A DNA stretch of 64,000 nucleotides. It comes from Actinomycetota bacterium (GTDB taxonomy: Bacteria > Actinomycetota > Actinomycetes > Streptosporangiales > Streptosporangiaceae). A program made the position numbers and the translations under genes. The notes beneath the pieces are model-generated. The model had not been told where the DNA came from and ran no database searches. It saw only the letters and a list, made by a program, of their open reading frames with translations. The DNA lies in the NCBI GenBank assembly GCA_019240215.1, contig JAFAYQ010000004.1, forward strand, positions 1 to 64,000, read 5' to 3'. Shown one piece after another: positions 46,390 to 54,329 of the stretch; the first letter of the stretch is position 1; every line of letters begins with the position of its first letter.

Positions 46390-48561
46390 GTGTCCTTCCA
46401 CACCCGTGATCGGGGTGGCCGTGGCAGCCACGCGCGGACCGGCCGTCCGGCCCGGCCCGCCCCGAGCACCAACGGCGCCACCCCCGTCAACGGCGCCACC
46501 CCGGCCAACGGCACCGCCGCGCCGCCGGGGGCGGAGCCGCCGGCCGGCGCCAGCCCCGTCAACGGGGCCGTCCCCGCCAACGGCACCGGCCCGTCCACTG
46601 GCACCGGTACCGGTCCCCGGCCGCTGCCGCCCCGGCCCCCGTCGGCCCGGGCCAAGCAGAAGACGCGCCGCCTGTCGATGCGCGCCCGCCGCATCCGGCT
46701 GATCGCGATCCTGGTCACGGTGGGCGTCGTCGTGGCCGGTTTCCTGGACGGCTTCGGCCAGGAGTCCTCGGCCGAGGGGGCCGTCCAGGCGTTCCTGCTG
46801 GCCTGGCAGGACCACAACTACAACGCGGCCGCCACCTACACCACCGGCCGCCAGGCCACCGTGGCCAGCGCCCTGTCGGGCGCGTTCACCCAGCTCGACG
46901 CCACCGCCCAGTTCCTGGCGATGGGCGCCGTTCACCAGCACGGGAACACCGCCGTGGCCCACTTCACCGCCTCGGTCAACCTGGGCGAGGGCGGCCACCA
47001 GTGGGAGTACCCGGGCCAGTTCACGCTGCGCAAGGTCGGCTCGACCTGGAAGGTGATCTGGGCCGCCAGCGTCATCAACCCCCGGCTCGGCCCGGACGAC
47101 CGGCTGGCGGTGGTGACCAAGGTGCCGCCGCGGGCCCCGGTGCTCAGCGCCAGCGGCCAGCCGCTGCAGGTGCCGTCGGCCGTCTACCAGGTCGGCGTCT
47201 GGCCGAAGATGCTGAAGAACGCGACCACCACCGCCGACGACTTCGCCGACGCGACCCAGCTCAATCCGGTCCAGGTGCTGGGCCAGATCCAGGCCGCCCC
47301 GCCTGGCCGGTTCCTCACCCTGCTGTCGCTCGACCCCGCCTCCTACGGCCAGCTGGCCGGGAAGCTGGCCAAGGTCCCCGGGCTGACCGTGCACCAGGCC
47401 AGCCAGCGGCTGTTCTCCTCCCAGGCCAGCGAGATCGTCGGCACCGTCGGCACCGAGGCGTCCGGCCTGCTGCGCGACGAGGGCGCCTCCTACCAGCCCG
47501 GAACCACCGTCGGCCTGACCGGCTTGCAGGCCGCCTACCAGCACCAGCTGGCGGGCTCGCCGACCACCGAGATCGTGGCCGAGAACAGCGCCGGCCAGCA
47601 GACCGCGGTGCTCAAGCAGTGGGACGGCAAGACCGGCCTGCCGGTCACCACCACGATCGACCCCAAGACCCAGGCGGCCGCCACCAACGCGCTGCACGAC
47701 GCGCCCAACGTCTCCGCCGAGATCGTCGCCGTCCAGGCCACCACCGGCAAGATCCTGGCGGTCGCGGGCCAGCAGGTCGCGAGCGCCAAGCTGCCGGCCG
47801 GGGGCGCCCTGGCCGCCCGCCTGTCGCCCGGCACCGCGTTCACCATCGTGTCGACCGCCGCCCTGCTCGGCACCGGGTTCTCCACCAGCACCCAGGTCCC
47901 CTGCACGAGCACCGCCAACGTGGGCGGCCAGCTGTTCAGCAACCAGCAGGCGTCCTCGTCGGGGGCCAGCCCGAGCTTCGCCACCGACTTCGCCCAGGGC
48001 TGCAGCACCGCGTTCGCCGGCCTGTCCCGGCGGCTCACGAACTCGGCCCTGCGCCAGGTGGTCGACGGCTTCGGCATCGGCGCCAAGTGGCGGCTGCCGC
48101 TGCCCGCGTTCTCCGGCAGCGTCCCCAACGCCACCACCGACGGCCAGCTGGCGGGGGAGACCATCGGCCAGGGCGTCCAGGTCAGCCCGCTGACCATGGC
48201 GCTGGTGGCCGGGGCGGTGGCCAGCGGCGCGTACCACGAGCCGATCCTGGTCAACGACCCGGCCGCATCGCCTCCGGCCTCGTCGTCGACGCTGTCGGCC
48301 AGCGCCCTGAGCTCGCTCCGGTCGCTGATGCGGACGGCGGTGACCAAGGGCGCGGCCCAGAGCGCCAACGTGTCCGGCGGCGCCGTCTACGGCCAGACCG
48401 CCCTGGTCCAGTCGGGCACCGGCTCGCACACCCAGTGGCAGAGCTGGTTCGTCGGCTACCGCGGGGACGTGGCGTTCGCCGTCCTGACCGCCAGCACCTC
48501 GTCCCAGACCTCCTCGTCGATCCTGGCCGGCCAGTTCCTGACCGAACTCCACAACGGCTGA
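46390..48561 (+). CDS. Penicillin-binding-protein homologue lacking catalytic motifs (pseudoenzyme)
   Basis: The 723-aa bitopic membrane protein has a disordered NGATPVNG-rich cytosolic tail (1-~95) and one helix (IRLIAILVTVGVVVAGF). NTF2-like MecA_N-type domain: AVQAFLLAWQDHNYNAAATYT. PBP dimer domain: VGTEASGLLRDEGASYQPG. Then a transpeptidase fold with TTIDPKTQAAATNAL. All three active-site motifs are altered: SxxK is T482-A-F-T485 (LSPGTAFTIVSTAALL in place of PGSTFK), SxN is G537-C-S539, KTG is Q669-T-A671. The fold landmarks SWFVGYRGD and MALVAGAVASGAYHEP remain. It cannot act by the normal serine mechanism. GTG at 46390 follows GGGGAGGGGG. Confidence 0.85.
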   Translation: MSFHTRDRGGRGSHARTGRPARPAPSTNGATPVNGATPANGTAAPPGAEPPAGASPVNGAVPANGTGPSTGTGTGPRPLPPRPPSARAKQKTRRLSMRARRIRLIAILVTVGVVVAGFLDGFGQESSAEGAVQAFLLAWQDHNYNAAATYTTGRQATVASALSGAFTQLDATAQFLAMGAVHQHGNTAVAHFTASVNLGEGGHQWEYPGQFTLRKVGSTWKVIWAASVINPRLGPDDRLAVVTKVPPRAPVLSASGQPLQVPSAVYQVGVWPKMLKNATTTADDFADATQLNPVQVLGQIQAAPPGRFLTLLSLDPASYGQLAGKLAKVPGLTVHQASQRLFSSQASEIVGTVGTEASGLLRDEGASYQPGTTVGLTGLQAAYQHQLAGSPTTEIVAENSAGQQTAVLKQWDGKTGLPVTTTIDPKTQAAATNALHDAPNVSAEIVAVQATTGKILAVAGQQVASAKLPAGGALAARLSPGTAFTIVSTAALLGTGFSTSTQVPCTSTANVGGQLFSNQQASSSGASPSFATDFAQGCSTAFAGLSRRLTNSALRQVVDGFGIGAKWRLPLPAFSGSVPNATTDGQLAGETIGQGVQVSPLTMALVAGAVASGAYHEPILVNDPAASPPASSSTLSASALSSLRSLMRTAVTKGAAQSANVSGGAVYGQTALVQSGTGSHTQWQSWFVGYRGDVAFAVLTASTSSQTSSSILAGQFLTELHNG

Positions 48562-49095
48562 CTCCCGTCCCGCCCTGCCGCTGGCTCCCACCCCGCCGAT
48601 CGCTCCCCCCGCCCCGCCCCGCCCCGCCGCTGGCCGCCGCCCTGCCGTCCCGTTACCTTTTCGTTATATAAAAAGCTGTAACTCAATGCAACCAATTGAC
48701 TACTCTCCGACGTCTTAACTGGTGACTGAGATCCGCTCGGGGGTTGCGGCCTCAGTCAGCCTAGAGCCGGGCCTCATCTCAGGGGAGGCCCGGACATCCG
48801 GACCGGCTCCGACCCTGCCGGTCGACCCCCGCGGGCGCGAGGTCACCGCCACCGCCCGCGGGGGTCACTCCCGCTGCCGCTGCGCCCGGGTTCGTTTGCC
48901 CGCAATGTCACATTGATGGCACTCTTTTGCCCGCGATGTCACAGTGCGCCCCAGCGGGCGGGCCGCCTCCAGTTCGGGCTCCGGTCACCTGGGAGCTACG
49001 GGAATCTGGGTTGGCGGTTCGGTGTTACAGGTGTACGGTCGGGCGAGCAGGGCATCGCGTGCGAAGGCTTGCGGCGTCCGGCTGACAATTCCATA
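48562..49095. other. Gene-less interval upstream of tmRNA (534 bp)
   Basis: The first 90 bases are C-rich, then an A+T-rich patch (TTTTCGTTATATAAAAAGC, 48658-48676) with TTGACT at 48697. A pair of 20-bp direct repeats lies at 48896-48947. Just before tmRNA, GACAAT (49084-49089) is correctly placed for a -10 element. No reading frame here has family features. Confidence 0.55.
48896..48947. repeat. Direct repeat pair upstream of ssrA
   Basis: TTGCCCGCAATGTCACATTG (48896-48915) and TTGCCCGCGATGTCACAGTG (48927-48946) match at 18 of 20 positions with a period of 31 bases, about three helical turns, putting both on one DNA face. They are candidate binding sites 150-200 bp upstream of tmRNA. Confidence 0.55.
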
Positions 49096-49468
49096 GGGGG
49101 TGAACGGTTTCGACTTCGATGGATGATCCAGGTGAAGCGGGCCGAGGGTTGCGGTTGTGACCTCGTAAATCACGCGACCGTAAACGAATAAGTGCCAATA
49201 AAACGCGCACTAGCGTCGCTCTCGCCGCCTGAGGCGAGTTAGACGCTTGTCAGCCCGGGGACGCTCTCGACCCGGTGTCTGGCATCAGCTAGAGGGCTTA
49301 CCTGCCAGCCCGGTCACGGGACTGGTGCGGGACATCTGACAGTGGCTGGGCCCGTCGGCATCTTGCCTGCGTGAATGCTGGGGCCGAGAAAATCGAAGCA
49401 GTGCTGCGCCCGGAGAAGCCCTGGTGATGCGTTGAAGGACGCGGGTTCGATTCCCGCCACCTCCACCA
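49096..49468 (+). ncRNA. ssrA: Transfer-messenger RNA (tag ANKTRTSVALAA)
   Basis: tmRNA rescues stalled ribosomes with SmpB and tags the nascent chain for proteolysis. The 5' end GGGGGUGAACGGUUUCGAC pairs with the 3' CACCUCC of the acceptor stem (one G-U pair at G3), with a template-encoded CCA end at 49468. The T-arm is GCGGGTTCGATTCCCGC. The resume codon GCC is at 49194, and the tag reads A-N-K-T-R-T-S-V-A-L-A-A with TGA at 49230-49232. The ALAA ending is the usual ClpXP signal. The length of 373 nt is normal for the one-piece form. smpB is upstream on the same strand. Confidence 0.97.
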
Positions 49469-49480
49469 ATTGACCCAGTG

Positions 49481-49511
49481 ACACCCCGGACCCGATCAGG
49501 GTCCGGGGTGT
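49481..49511. terminator. Strong terminator after ssrA
   Basis: ACACCCCGGACCC-gatca-GGGTCCGGGGTGT is a perfect 13-bp stem, 12 bases after tmRNA and 7 bases before the stop of the convergent gene. It can terminate both directions. Confidence 0.85.
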
Positions 49512-49518
49512 TCTGCGT

Positions 49519-50178
49519 TCAGGAGCGGTGCCCCGCCCCCGGTAGCCGCCCGGCCGGCAGCGCCCGCCCGCACAGGACGAGGGCCAGGTCCGACGCCGAG
49601 CCCGACAGCACCTGGCCCGAACCGCCCGAACCGCCCGGACCGCCTGAGGAGCCCGAACCGAAGGACCAGTCGATGTCGTCGGCCCGCAGCTCGGTCCCGG
49701 CCAGGTCGACCCCGAAGTGCTTGCGGATCAGGCCGGGGGTGAAGGTGGCGAGCACGACCCGCATCGTGTCCTCGGGCACCGGAAGGTCGAGGCCGAGGGC
49801 AACCGCGATGTCCTGCCCGTGGACGACGTCGTGGGTGAGCCCGGCGGACGGCTCGCCGCCGGGCGGCTTCCAGACCGTGTGCTCCCGTTCGCGCAGGGCG
49901 GCGACCAGCTCGGGCGGCGGCACCGCCCCGTCGCGGCGGGCGGCCCGGTTGGCCATCCGGTCGAAGTTCCCGCCCGCCCGGGCCAGCTCGGCCAGGAAGC
50001 GCGCGGGCCGGTAGCGCAGCGGCATCAGGATGTGGGCGGTCACCTCGCGGACCCGCCAGCCGGCACACAGGCTGGGCCGGTCCCAGTCGGCCGGCGAAAG
50101 CGCGGCCAGCAGGTCGGTGAGCTGGCGGCGGTGGGCGGCCAGCATCGCGGCCAGCTCGGTGTCGCCCGGGCCGGTCAC
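49519..50178 (-). CDS. DinB-superfamily, mycothiol-dependent maleylpyruvate isomerase-like protein
   Basis: This 219-aa four-helix protein of the actinobacterial TIGR03083-type group has LAAHRRQLTDLLAALSPADWDRPSLCAGWRVREVTAHILMPLRY at the N-terminus with a metal-ligand His, and the second pair in THDVVHGQDIAVALGL. Such proteins bind a divalent metal and often use mycothiol. The C-terminus has a Gly/Ser linker (SGSSGGPGGSGGSG) followed by LALVLCGRALPAGRLPG. The GTG at 50178 overlaps the SRPBCC stop. It is third in the ArsR-SRPBCC-DinB operon; the substrate is unknown, with detoxification plausible. Confidence 0.82.
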   Translation of the reverse strand: MTGPGDTELAAMLAAHRRQLTDLLAALSPADWDRPSLCAGWRVREVTAHILMPLRYRPARFLAELARAGGNFDRMANRAARRDGAVPPPELVAALREREHTVWKPPGGEPSAGLTHDVVHGQDIAVALGLDLPVPEDTMRVVLATFTPGLIRKHFGVDLAGTELRADDIDWSFGSGSSGGPGGSGGSGQVLSGSASDLALVLCGRALPAGRLPGAGHRS

Positions 50179-50633
50179 CGCGCACCGTCCGCGGCCAGCT
50201 GGGCGAGGTGGGCGGCGAACCGATCCAGCGAGGTGAGGAACCCGGCCTGGGCCTCCGGCCGCCGGAACGGTTCGGGCACGTTGGTCTGCCGGATGTGGAC
50301 CTCGGTCCGGTCCGCGCCCACGTCGGTGAACGTGGCGGTGACGGTCATGCCGCTGTGGTCGTCGGTCCACACCAGCCGCTCGGGCTCGACCACCTCCACG
50401 TAGGTGGCCCGGGTCGGGTACTCGCTGCCGTCGGCGTCGTTGACCATGACGGTCTCGAACACCCCGCCCGGCCGGGGATCGACCCGGATGCGCTCGACCG
50501 GCGCGCTGGTGCCCGTCGGTCCCCAGAAGTGGGTCAGGTGCTCGGGGGTGATCATGCACCGGAACACCAGCGGCCGGGGCGCGTCGAACACCCGGGTGAA
50601 CGACAGCTCGCCCACGGTTGCCTGCTGATCCAT
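50175..50633 (-). CDS. SRPBCC/AHSA1-domain protein
   Basis: This 152-aa START-like (AHSA1) protein has LSFTRVFDAPRPLVFRCMITPEHLTHFWGP, VDPRPGGVFETVMVNDADGSEY, LVWTDDHSGMTVTATFTD and a C-terminal helix SLDRFAAHLAQLAADG. The hydrophobic cavity may bind a small ligand or assist stress responses. The ATG overlaps the ArsR stop (TAATG), so it is coupled to the regulator; ArsR-AHSA1 pairs are very common. The start is supported by homologous FTRVFDAP position. Confidence 0.87.
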   Translation of the reverse strand: MDQQATVGELSFTRVFDAPRPLVFRCMITPEHLTHFWGPTGTSAPVERIRVDPRPGGVFETVMVNDADGSEYPTRATYVEVVEPERLVWTDDHSGMTVTATFTDVGADRTEVHIRQTNVPEPFRRPEAQAGFLTSLDRFAAHLAQLAADGAR

Positions 50634-51001
50634 TACTGGTCCTCCTCGTCGTTCCGGCCCCCGGACGGCCCGGCCTGGAGGTCGCGGAGGTGGGCGTCGA
50701 GCTGGTCGAACCGCTCGTCCCAGATCCGCCGGTGCTCCTCGATCCACTCGACCGCCGGGTCGAGGGCGGCCCGTTCCAGGTGGCACGGCCGGAACTGGGC
50801 GTCGCGCGACCGCGAGATCAGGCCGGAGCGCTCCAGCACCTTCAGGTGCTTGGAGATCCCCGGCAGGCTCATGTCGAACGGGGCGGCCAGCTCGTTCACG
50901 GTCGCGTCCCCCCGGGCCAGGCGGGCCACGATGGCCCGCCTGGTCGGATCGGCCAGCGCGGTGAAGGTGGCGTCGAGCCGCTCGTCAGCCAGCGGCATCA
51001 T
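50633..51001 (-). CDS. ArsR-family transcriptional repressor
   Basis: The 122-aa winged-helix protein reads LDATFTALADPTRRAIVARLARGDATVNELAAPFDMSLPGISKHLKVLERSGLISRSRDAQFRPCHLE. It lacks metal-binding CxC motifs, so it belongs to the metal-independent subgroup paired with SRPBCC proteins. It probably represses its own operon from the A+T-rich repeats just upstream. The start is either of two adjacent ATGs; GAGG is upstream. Confidence 0.9.
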   Translation of the reverse strand: MMPLADERLDATFTALADPTRRAIVARLARGDATVNELAAPFDMSLPGISKHLKVLERSGLISRSRDAQFRPCHLERAALDPAVEWIEEHRRIWDERFDQLDAHLRDLQAGPSGGRNDEEDQ

Positions 51002-51032
51002 CCGGACCTCATGCAGCCAACATTACCCATCG

Positions 51033-51056
51033 GTTAATTAGCTGACAAGTTAATTA
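51033..51056. promoter_or_regulatory. GTTAATTA direct repeats upstream of arsR
   Basis: GTTAATTA occurs at 51033-51040 and 51049-51056 (period 16), 32 bases before the ArsR start codon, in an island of A+T. TTAATTA-type sites are plausible ArsR operators; the promoter would overlap. Confidence 0.45.
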
Positions 51057-51071
51057 CGACCGGACCGCCCG

Positions 51072-51205
51072 CTACGGGATCACCACCAGCCGCTTGCCCC
51101 GCAGGTCGGTCCGCGTCCACGCGCGCTCGATCTGGCTGAGGGGAACCCGTTCCACGCCGGCCACGAGCTTCCCGTCGCGGACCCAATCGATGATTGGTTG
51201 ATAAA
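51072..51205 (-). pseudogene. C-terminal remnant of a zinc-type/MDR alcohol dehydrogenase gene
   Basis: Translated from 51205 to the TAG at 51074-51072, the segment reads YQPIIDWVRDGKLVAG, VERVPLSQIERAWTRTDLRG, KRLVVIP, which is the C-terminus of medium-chain NAD(P)-dependent oxidoreductases. There is no start codon or cofactor domain; about 45 codons remain. It lies in the gap between the ArsR operon and the GntR gene and is in frame just beyond the GntR stop codon. It is a relic of a deleted gene, perhaps the original partner of the adjacent regulator. Confidence 0.75.
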
Positions 51206-51233
51206 GGGCGGACGTCGGCCCGGATGGGCGGGC

Positions 51234-51947
51234 TCAGCGCGGGCTGAGGTCCTGGCTGGCGATCAGCAGCTCGCTGGTGCGGCGGATGTGCTCCTCGATG
51301 AGGGTGACGGCCCGGTCCGCGTCGCGGCCGACGGCGGCGTCCATGATGGCCCGGTGCTCGCCCGCGATGTCCCGCTGGGTGCGCAGCTGGGCGGGCCGGG
51401 ACCAGCAGCGGTACACCTCGGCGATGGCCCGCAGCCGGGTCGCGTAGCCGACCAGGTAGTGGTTGGGGCAGCCCGCCAGCAGGGCCAGATGGAACGCCTC
51501 GTGGGCGGCCAGCCAGTCCTCGGCGATGTCGCCGGGCCCGGAATCGCCTGCCGCCGTGGCCACCGCCGCGTCGGCGGCCGCCGTGCCGCGGGCCAGCGCG
51601 TGGTGCTTGGCCACCACGTCGGTCTCCCAGCCGAGGTCGCCGTGGGTGACCGCGTCCCTGAGCACCATCGTCTCGATCGCCACCCGGGCCGCGGTCAGCT
51701 GGGCGAGCTCGTCGACCGACACCTCGATCACCCGGAACCCGAGCTGGGCCTCGGTGCTGGCCAGCCCCTGCTCGACCAGCCGGGTCAGCACCTCGCGGAG
51801 CACGCCGGTGCTCACCCCGTAGCGCTCGCCCAGGCCGGCGAACCCGAGCCGGGCCCCGGGCGCCAGCCGCCCGTTGAGGATGTCGGCCCGCAGCTCACCC
51901 AGCACCCGATCGGACCGGGTGGGGGCGGTGCCGGTACGACGGGCCAT
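51234..51947 (-). CDS. GntR-family regulator, FadR/FCD subgroup
   Basis: The 237-aa regulator has an N-terminal winged helix (SDRVLGELRADILNGRLAPGARLGFAGLGERYGVSTGVLREVLTRLVEQGLASTEAQLGFRV) and a C-terminal FCD helical domain with probable metal/ligand histidines (AHEAFHLALLAG, GEHRAIMDA, EEHIRR). FCD regulators bind carboxylates. It is divergent from the alpha/beta hydrolase gene, 110 bp apart, so it probably controls that gene and itself. An oxidoreductase remnant follows its stop codon. Confidence 0.9.
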   Translation of the reverse strand: MARRTGTAPTRSDRVLGELRADILNGRLAPGARLGFAGLGERYGVSTGVLREVLTRLVEQGLASTEAQLGFRVIEVSVDELAQLTAARVAIETMVLRDAVTHGDLGWETDVVAKHHALARGTAAADAAVATAAGDSGPGDIAEDWLAAHEAFHLALLAGCPNHYLVGYATRLRAIAEVYRCWSRPAQLRTQRDIAGEHRAIMDAAVGRDADRAVTLIEEHIRRTSELLIASQDLSPR

Positions 51948-51973
51948 GCCCGCATACTAATCGAAACCCTTTC

Positions 51974-52007
51974 AGAATTTCAAAATAATGTTGACATCTC
52001 GAATTCT
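51974..52007. promoter_or_regulatory. Divergent promoter/operator region (GntR vs hydrolase)
   Basis: TTGACA (51991-51996) reads towards the hydrolase gene and lies between AGAATT (51974-51979) and AATTCT (52002-52007), a 6-bp inverted repeat. This is the only A+T-rich stretch between the two genes and a natural operator site for the GntR protein. Confidence 0.45.
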
Positions 52008-52057
52008 CCTCTGCTTGGCTGGGCGGCACGGCGAGCCATGAAGGCCAGGAGGCAGCG

Positions 52058-53002
52058 ATGGCAGGCGACCCCGCTCAGCGTGACGTCTTCGTCCCGCACG
52101 GGTTTCCCGAGCAGCAGGTCGATCTCGGCGAGATCACCCTGAACTACGCGGAGACCGGGTCCCCCGGCCGCCCGGCCCTGCTGCTGGTGCCCGAGCAGAC
52201 CGGGTCGTGGTGGGGTTACGAGGAGGCGATGCGGCTGCTGGCCGCCGACTTCCACGTGTTCGCGGTCGACCTGCGCGGCCAGGGCCGCAGCTCCTGGACC
52301 CCCAAGCGCTACAGCCTCGACAACTTCGGCAACGACCTGGTCCGCTTCATCGCCCTGGTGATCAAGCGGCCGGTGATCGTGGCCGGCAACTCCTCCGGCG
52401 GGCTGCTGGCCGCCTGGCTGTCGGCCTACGCGATGCCCGGGCAGATCCGCGGCGCGCTGTGCGAGGACGCCCCGTTCTTCGCCTCCGAGCTGGTCCCGGC
52501 GGTCGGGCACAACATCCGCCAGGCGGCCGGGGTGATGTTCGAGCTGTACCGCGACTACCTGGGCGACCAGTGGCGGGTGGGGGACTGGGCCGGGTTCGTG
52601 GCCGCCGCTCAGGCCTCGCCGTCGAAGATGCTGCAGCTGTTCCCGCACGCGGACGAGCCGACCCAGAATCTCAAGGAGTACGACCCCGAGTGGGCCCGGG
52701 TGTTCTACGAGGGCACGGTCGCCCTCAACTGCCCCCAGGACCGGATGCTGGCCCAGGTCAAGACCCCGATCCTGATGACCCAGCACGGGCGGGCGATCGA
52801 CCCCGACACCGGCGAGCTGCTCGGGGCGCTGTCGGACCTGCAGGCCGAGCAGGCCCGCAAGCTGATGGAGGCGGCCGGCGCGAAGGTCGACTACGTGTCG
52901 GCGCCGGACGCGCTGCACATGATGCACCAGTTCGACCCGCCCCGGTACGTCAAGATCCTCACCGACTGGGCGTCGACCCTGCCGGCTGGACCCGGCGCCT
53001 GA
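52058..53002 (+). CDS. Alpha/beta hydrolase
   Basis: The 314-aa alpha/beta hydrolase has the oxyanion region LLLVPEQTGSWWGYEEAM, AVDLRGQGRSSW, nucleophile elbow GNSSGG (Ser in GNSSG), and a terminal catalytic His region PDALHMMHQFD. The fold and length resemble lactonase or C-C hydrolase-like enzymes (FDLRGQG family). AGGAGG is eight bases before the ATG. The substrate is unknown; the divergent FCD-type regulator suggests an organic-acid pathway. The 3' end overlaps the convergent GDPD-like gene by 44 bases. Confidence 0.9.
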   Translation: MAGDPAQRDVFVPHGFPEQQVDLGEITLNYAETGSPGRPALLLVPEQTGSWWGYEEAMRLLAADFHVFAVDLRGQGRSSWTPKRYSLDNFGNDLVRFIALVIKRPVIVAGNSSGGLLAAWLSAYAMPGQIRGALCEDAPFFASELVPAVGHNIRQAAGVMFELYRDYLGDQWRVGDWAGFVAAAQASPSKMLQLFPHADEPTQNLKEYDPEWARVFYEGTVALNCPQDRMLAQVKTPILMTQHGRAIDPDTGELLGALSDLQAEQARKLMEAAGAKVDYVSAPDALHMMHQFDPPRYVKILTDWASTLPAGPGA

Positions 53003-53783
53003 CCGCGTACTCCGGCCGGTCGGTGACGAGGATGCCCACCCGCGGATCGCTCAGGTAGCGGCCGATCCGCCGGTCGTCGTTGACCGTCCACACCATCACC
53101 CGCAGCCCGGCCGCCACGCACCGGGACAGCACCGCGGGCCGGGCGTACCGGTAGTTCATCGCCACCCAGCCGGCCCCGCTGGCCCGCACCGCCGCCAGCG
53201 GGAACGACCACGGCCAGCGCAGCCGGCGCAGGTCGGCCGCGACCGACCCCCAGCCGAACCCGACCGACAGCCCGACCGAAACGGCCGGGAACGCCGCCCG
53301 GATGACCGCGACCGACTCCCGGTCCGGCGTCGTCACCAGGAACCGGCCGGGCCCGAACGCCGCCAGCGCCAGCTCGACGGCGTCCCGCTCGAACCCGGTC
53401 CCCTTGAGGTCGACGTGCCCCCGCACCCCGCCGTCGGCCAGCACCCGCATGACGTCGCGGGCCAGCAGCGCCGCCGGCCCAGCGGGCCGGCCAGCCGAGT
53501 GCTGAGCCACCAGCGCCCCGCCCGCGGCCCGGCCGACGTCGAACTCCGCGTACTCGGCTCCTGACGTCACCACCGCCTCATAGGCGGCCAGCGACCCCGG
53601 CCGGGCCCGCTCGGCGCCCCCGCTGTGCGCGGAGACCAGCACCTGGTCCACGGCCTTCAGCGTAGGCGCGGGCGGCCGGTCAGCTGCCGTCCGGGCCGGG
53701 GGCGATCTCGCCTCGGCCGCCGCGCAGTCGGTGACCAGCAGCACCGCTCCCAGGGCGCCGAGAACCGGGAGGAGACGAGTCAC
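52959..53783 (-). CDS. Exported glycerophosphodiester phosphodiesterase-like protein
   Basis: The 274-aa protein has a hydrophobic signal (LLPVLGALGAVLLVTDC; the Cys could be a lipid anchor but Asp at -1 is atypical) and a GDPD TIM barrel: VLVSAHSGGAERARPGSLAAYEAVVTSGAEYAEFDV, VRGHVDLKG, and LRVMVWTVNDDRRIGRYLSDPRVGILVTDRPE. The metal-binding ExD of AEFD is kept, but the classic HRG is HSG and PENT is RPGS, so activity may differ. GTG start at 53783. Role: possible release of glycerol phosphate outside the membrane. Confidence 0.8.
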   Translation of the reverse strand: MTRLLPVLGALGAVLLVTDCAAAEARSPPARTAADRPPAPTLKAVDQVLVSAHSGGAERARPGSLAAYEAVVTSGAEYAEFDVGRAAGGALVAQHSAGRPAGPAALLARDVMRVLADGGVRGHVDLKGTGFERDAVELALAAFGPGRFLVTTPDRESVAVIRAAFPAVSVGLSVGFGWGSVAADLRRLRWPWSFPLAAVRASGAGWVAMNYRYARPAVLSRCVAAGLRVMVWTVNDDRRIGRYLSDPRVGILVTDRPEYAVRRRVQPAGSTPSR

Positions 53784-54083
53784 AGTCGTTGATACGCTCC
53801 CGCCGTCGAGCGGGATTGGCTCCGCGTCGTTACCGCCAGTCGGCGAAATAGCGACAAAACGGTTATTAACCTTTTATTCGGTAAATAATTGCGCGTTGGT
53901 CGGCGGCCACGAAAATCCACGTTAAAAACATGCATCTACGCAGGTCAAACCCTTTGGCCCGGAATGATCGGCAGAAAAGTCGGGAAGGTCATAGCGATTT
54001 ATACGGCGAGATGCCTGCAGGCCCCCGCGACGCGTGGTTACCATGACTCGTCAGTAAGCGACATTACACAAAGCGTGTGCATC
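53784..54083. other. A+T-richer interval (300 bp)
   Basis: This stretch is clearly lower in G+C than the rest (GGTTATTAACC near-palindrome at 53862-53872, TTTTATTCGGTAAATAATT). No gene is evident. It may carry the promoters of the GDPD-like gene and the 81-aa reading frame, and possibly acquired DNA. Confidence 0.5.
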
Positions 54084-54329
54084 ATGACTGTCAGTCCGCC
54101 TGCCGCACCGTACGAGGAATGGCTGAGGATGAGCGACCTGATTGATCTGACGTCCCGACTGCTGGACGACGGTTTCGTTATCTGCACCGAAAAGACCGGT
54201 GGGCAGTTCACCGTGCTGCTGCGCCGGACCCGGGCCGAGGGCCGCCGGGTGTTCCGCGGTACCGGCGCCAACTTCCCGGACGCCCTGGTCGACGCGGCCG
54301 AGGAGGCCGCCTTTACCACCGCGGCCTAG
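54084..54329 (+). CDS. Small hypothetical protein (81 aa)
   Basis: I do not recognise a family. It begins MTVSPPAAPYEEWLRMSDLIDLTSRLLDDGFVICTEKTGGQ and continues FTVLLRRTRAEGRRVFRGTGANFPDALVDAAEEAAF, a compact alpha/beta sequence without membrane helix or Cys. The alternating-strand pattern FVICTEKTGGQFTVLLRR and the ANFPDALVDAAEEA helix look like a real small domain. ATG at 54129 (66 aa) is an alternative start. It ends in the 14-bp tandem repeat shared with the end of the convergent mimR gene. Confidence 0.6.
   Translation: MTVSPPAAPYEEWLRMSDLIDLTSRLLDDGFVICTEKTGGQFTVLLRRTRAEGRRVFRGTGANFPDALVDAAEEAAFTTAA

Noticed and set aside
48722-48916. 64-codon reading frame upstream of tmRNA
   Set aside because: No ribosome-binding site or conserved features; composition follows the intergenic repeats.
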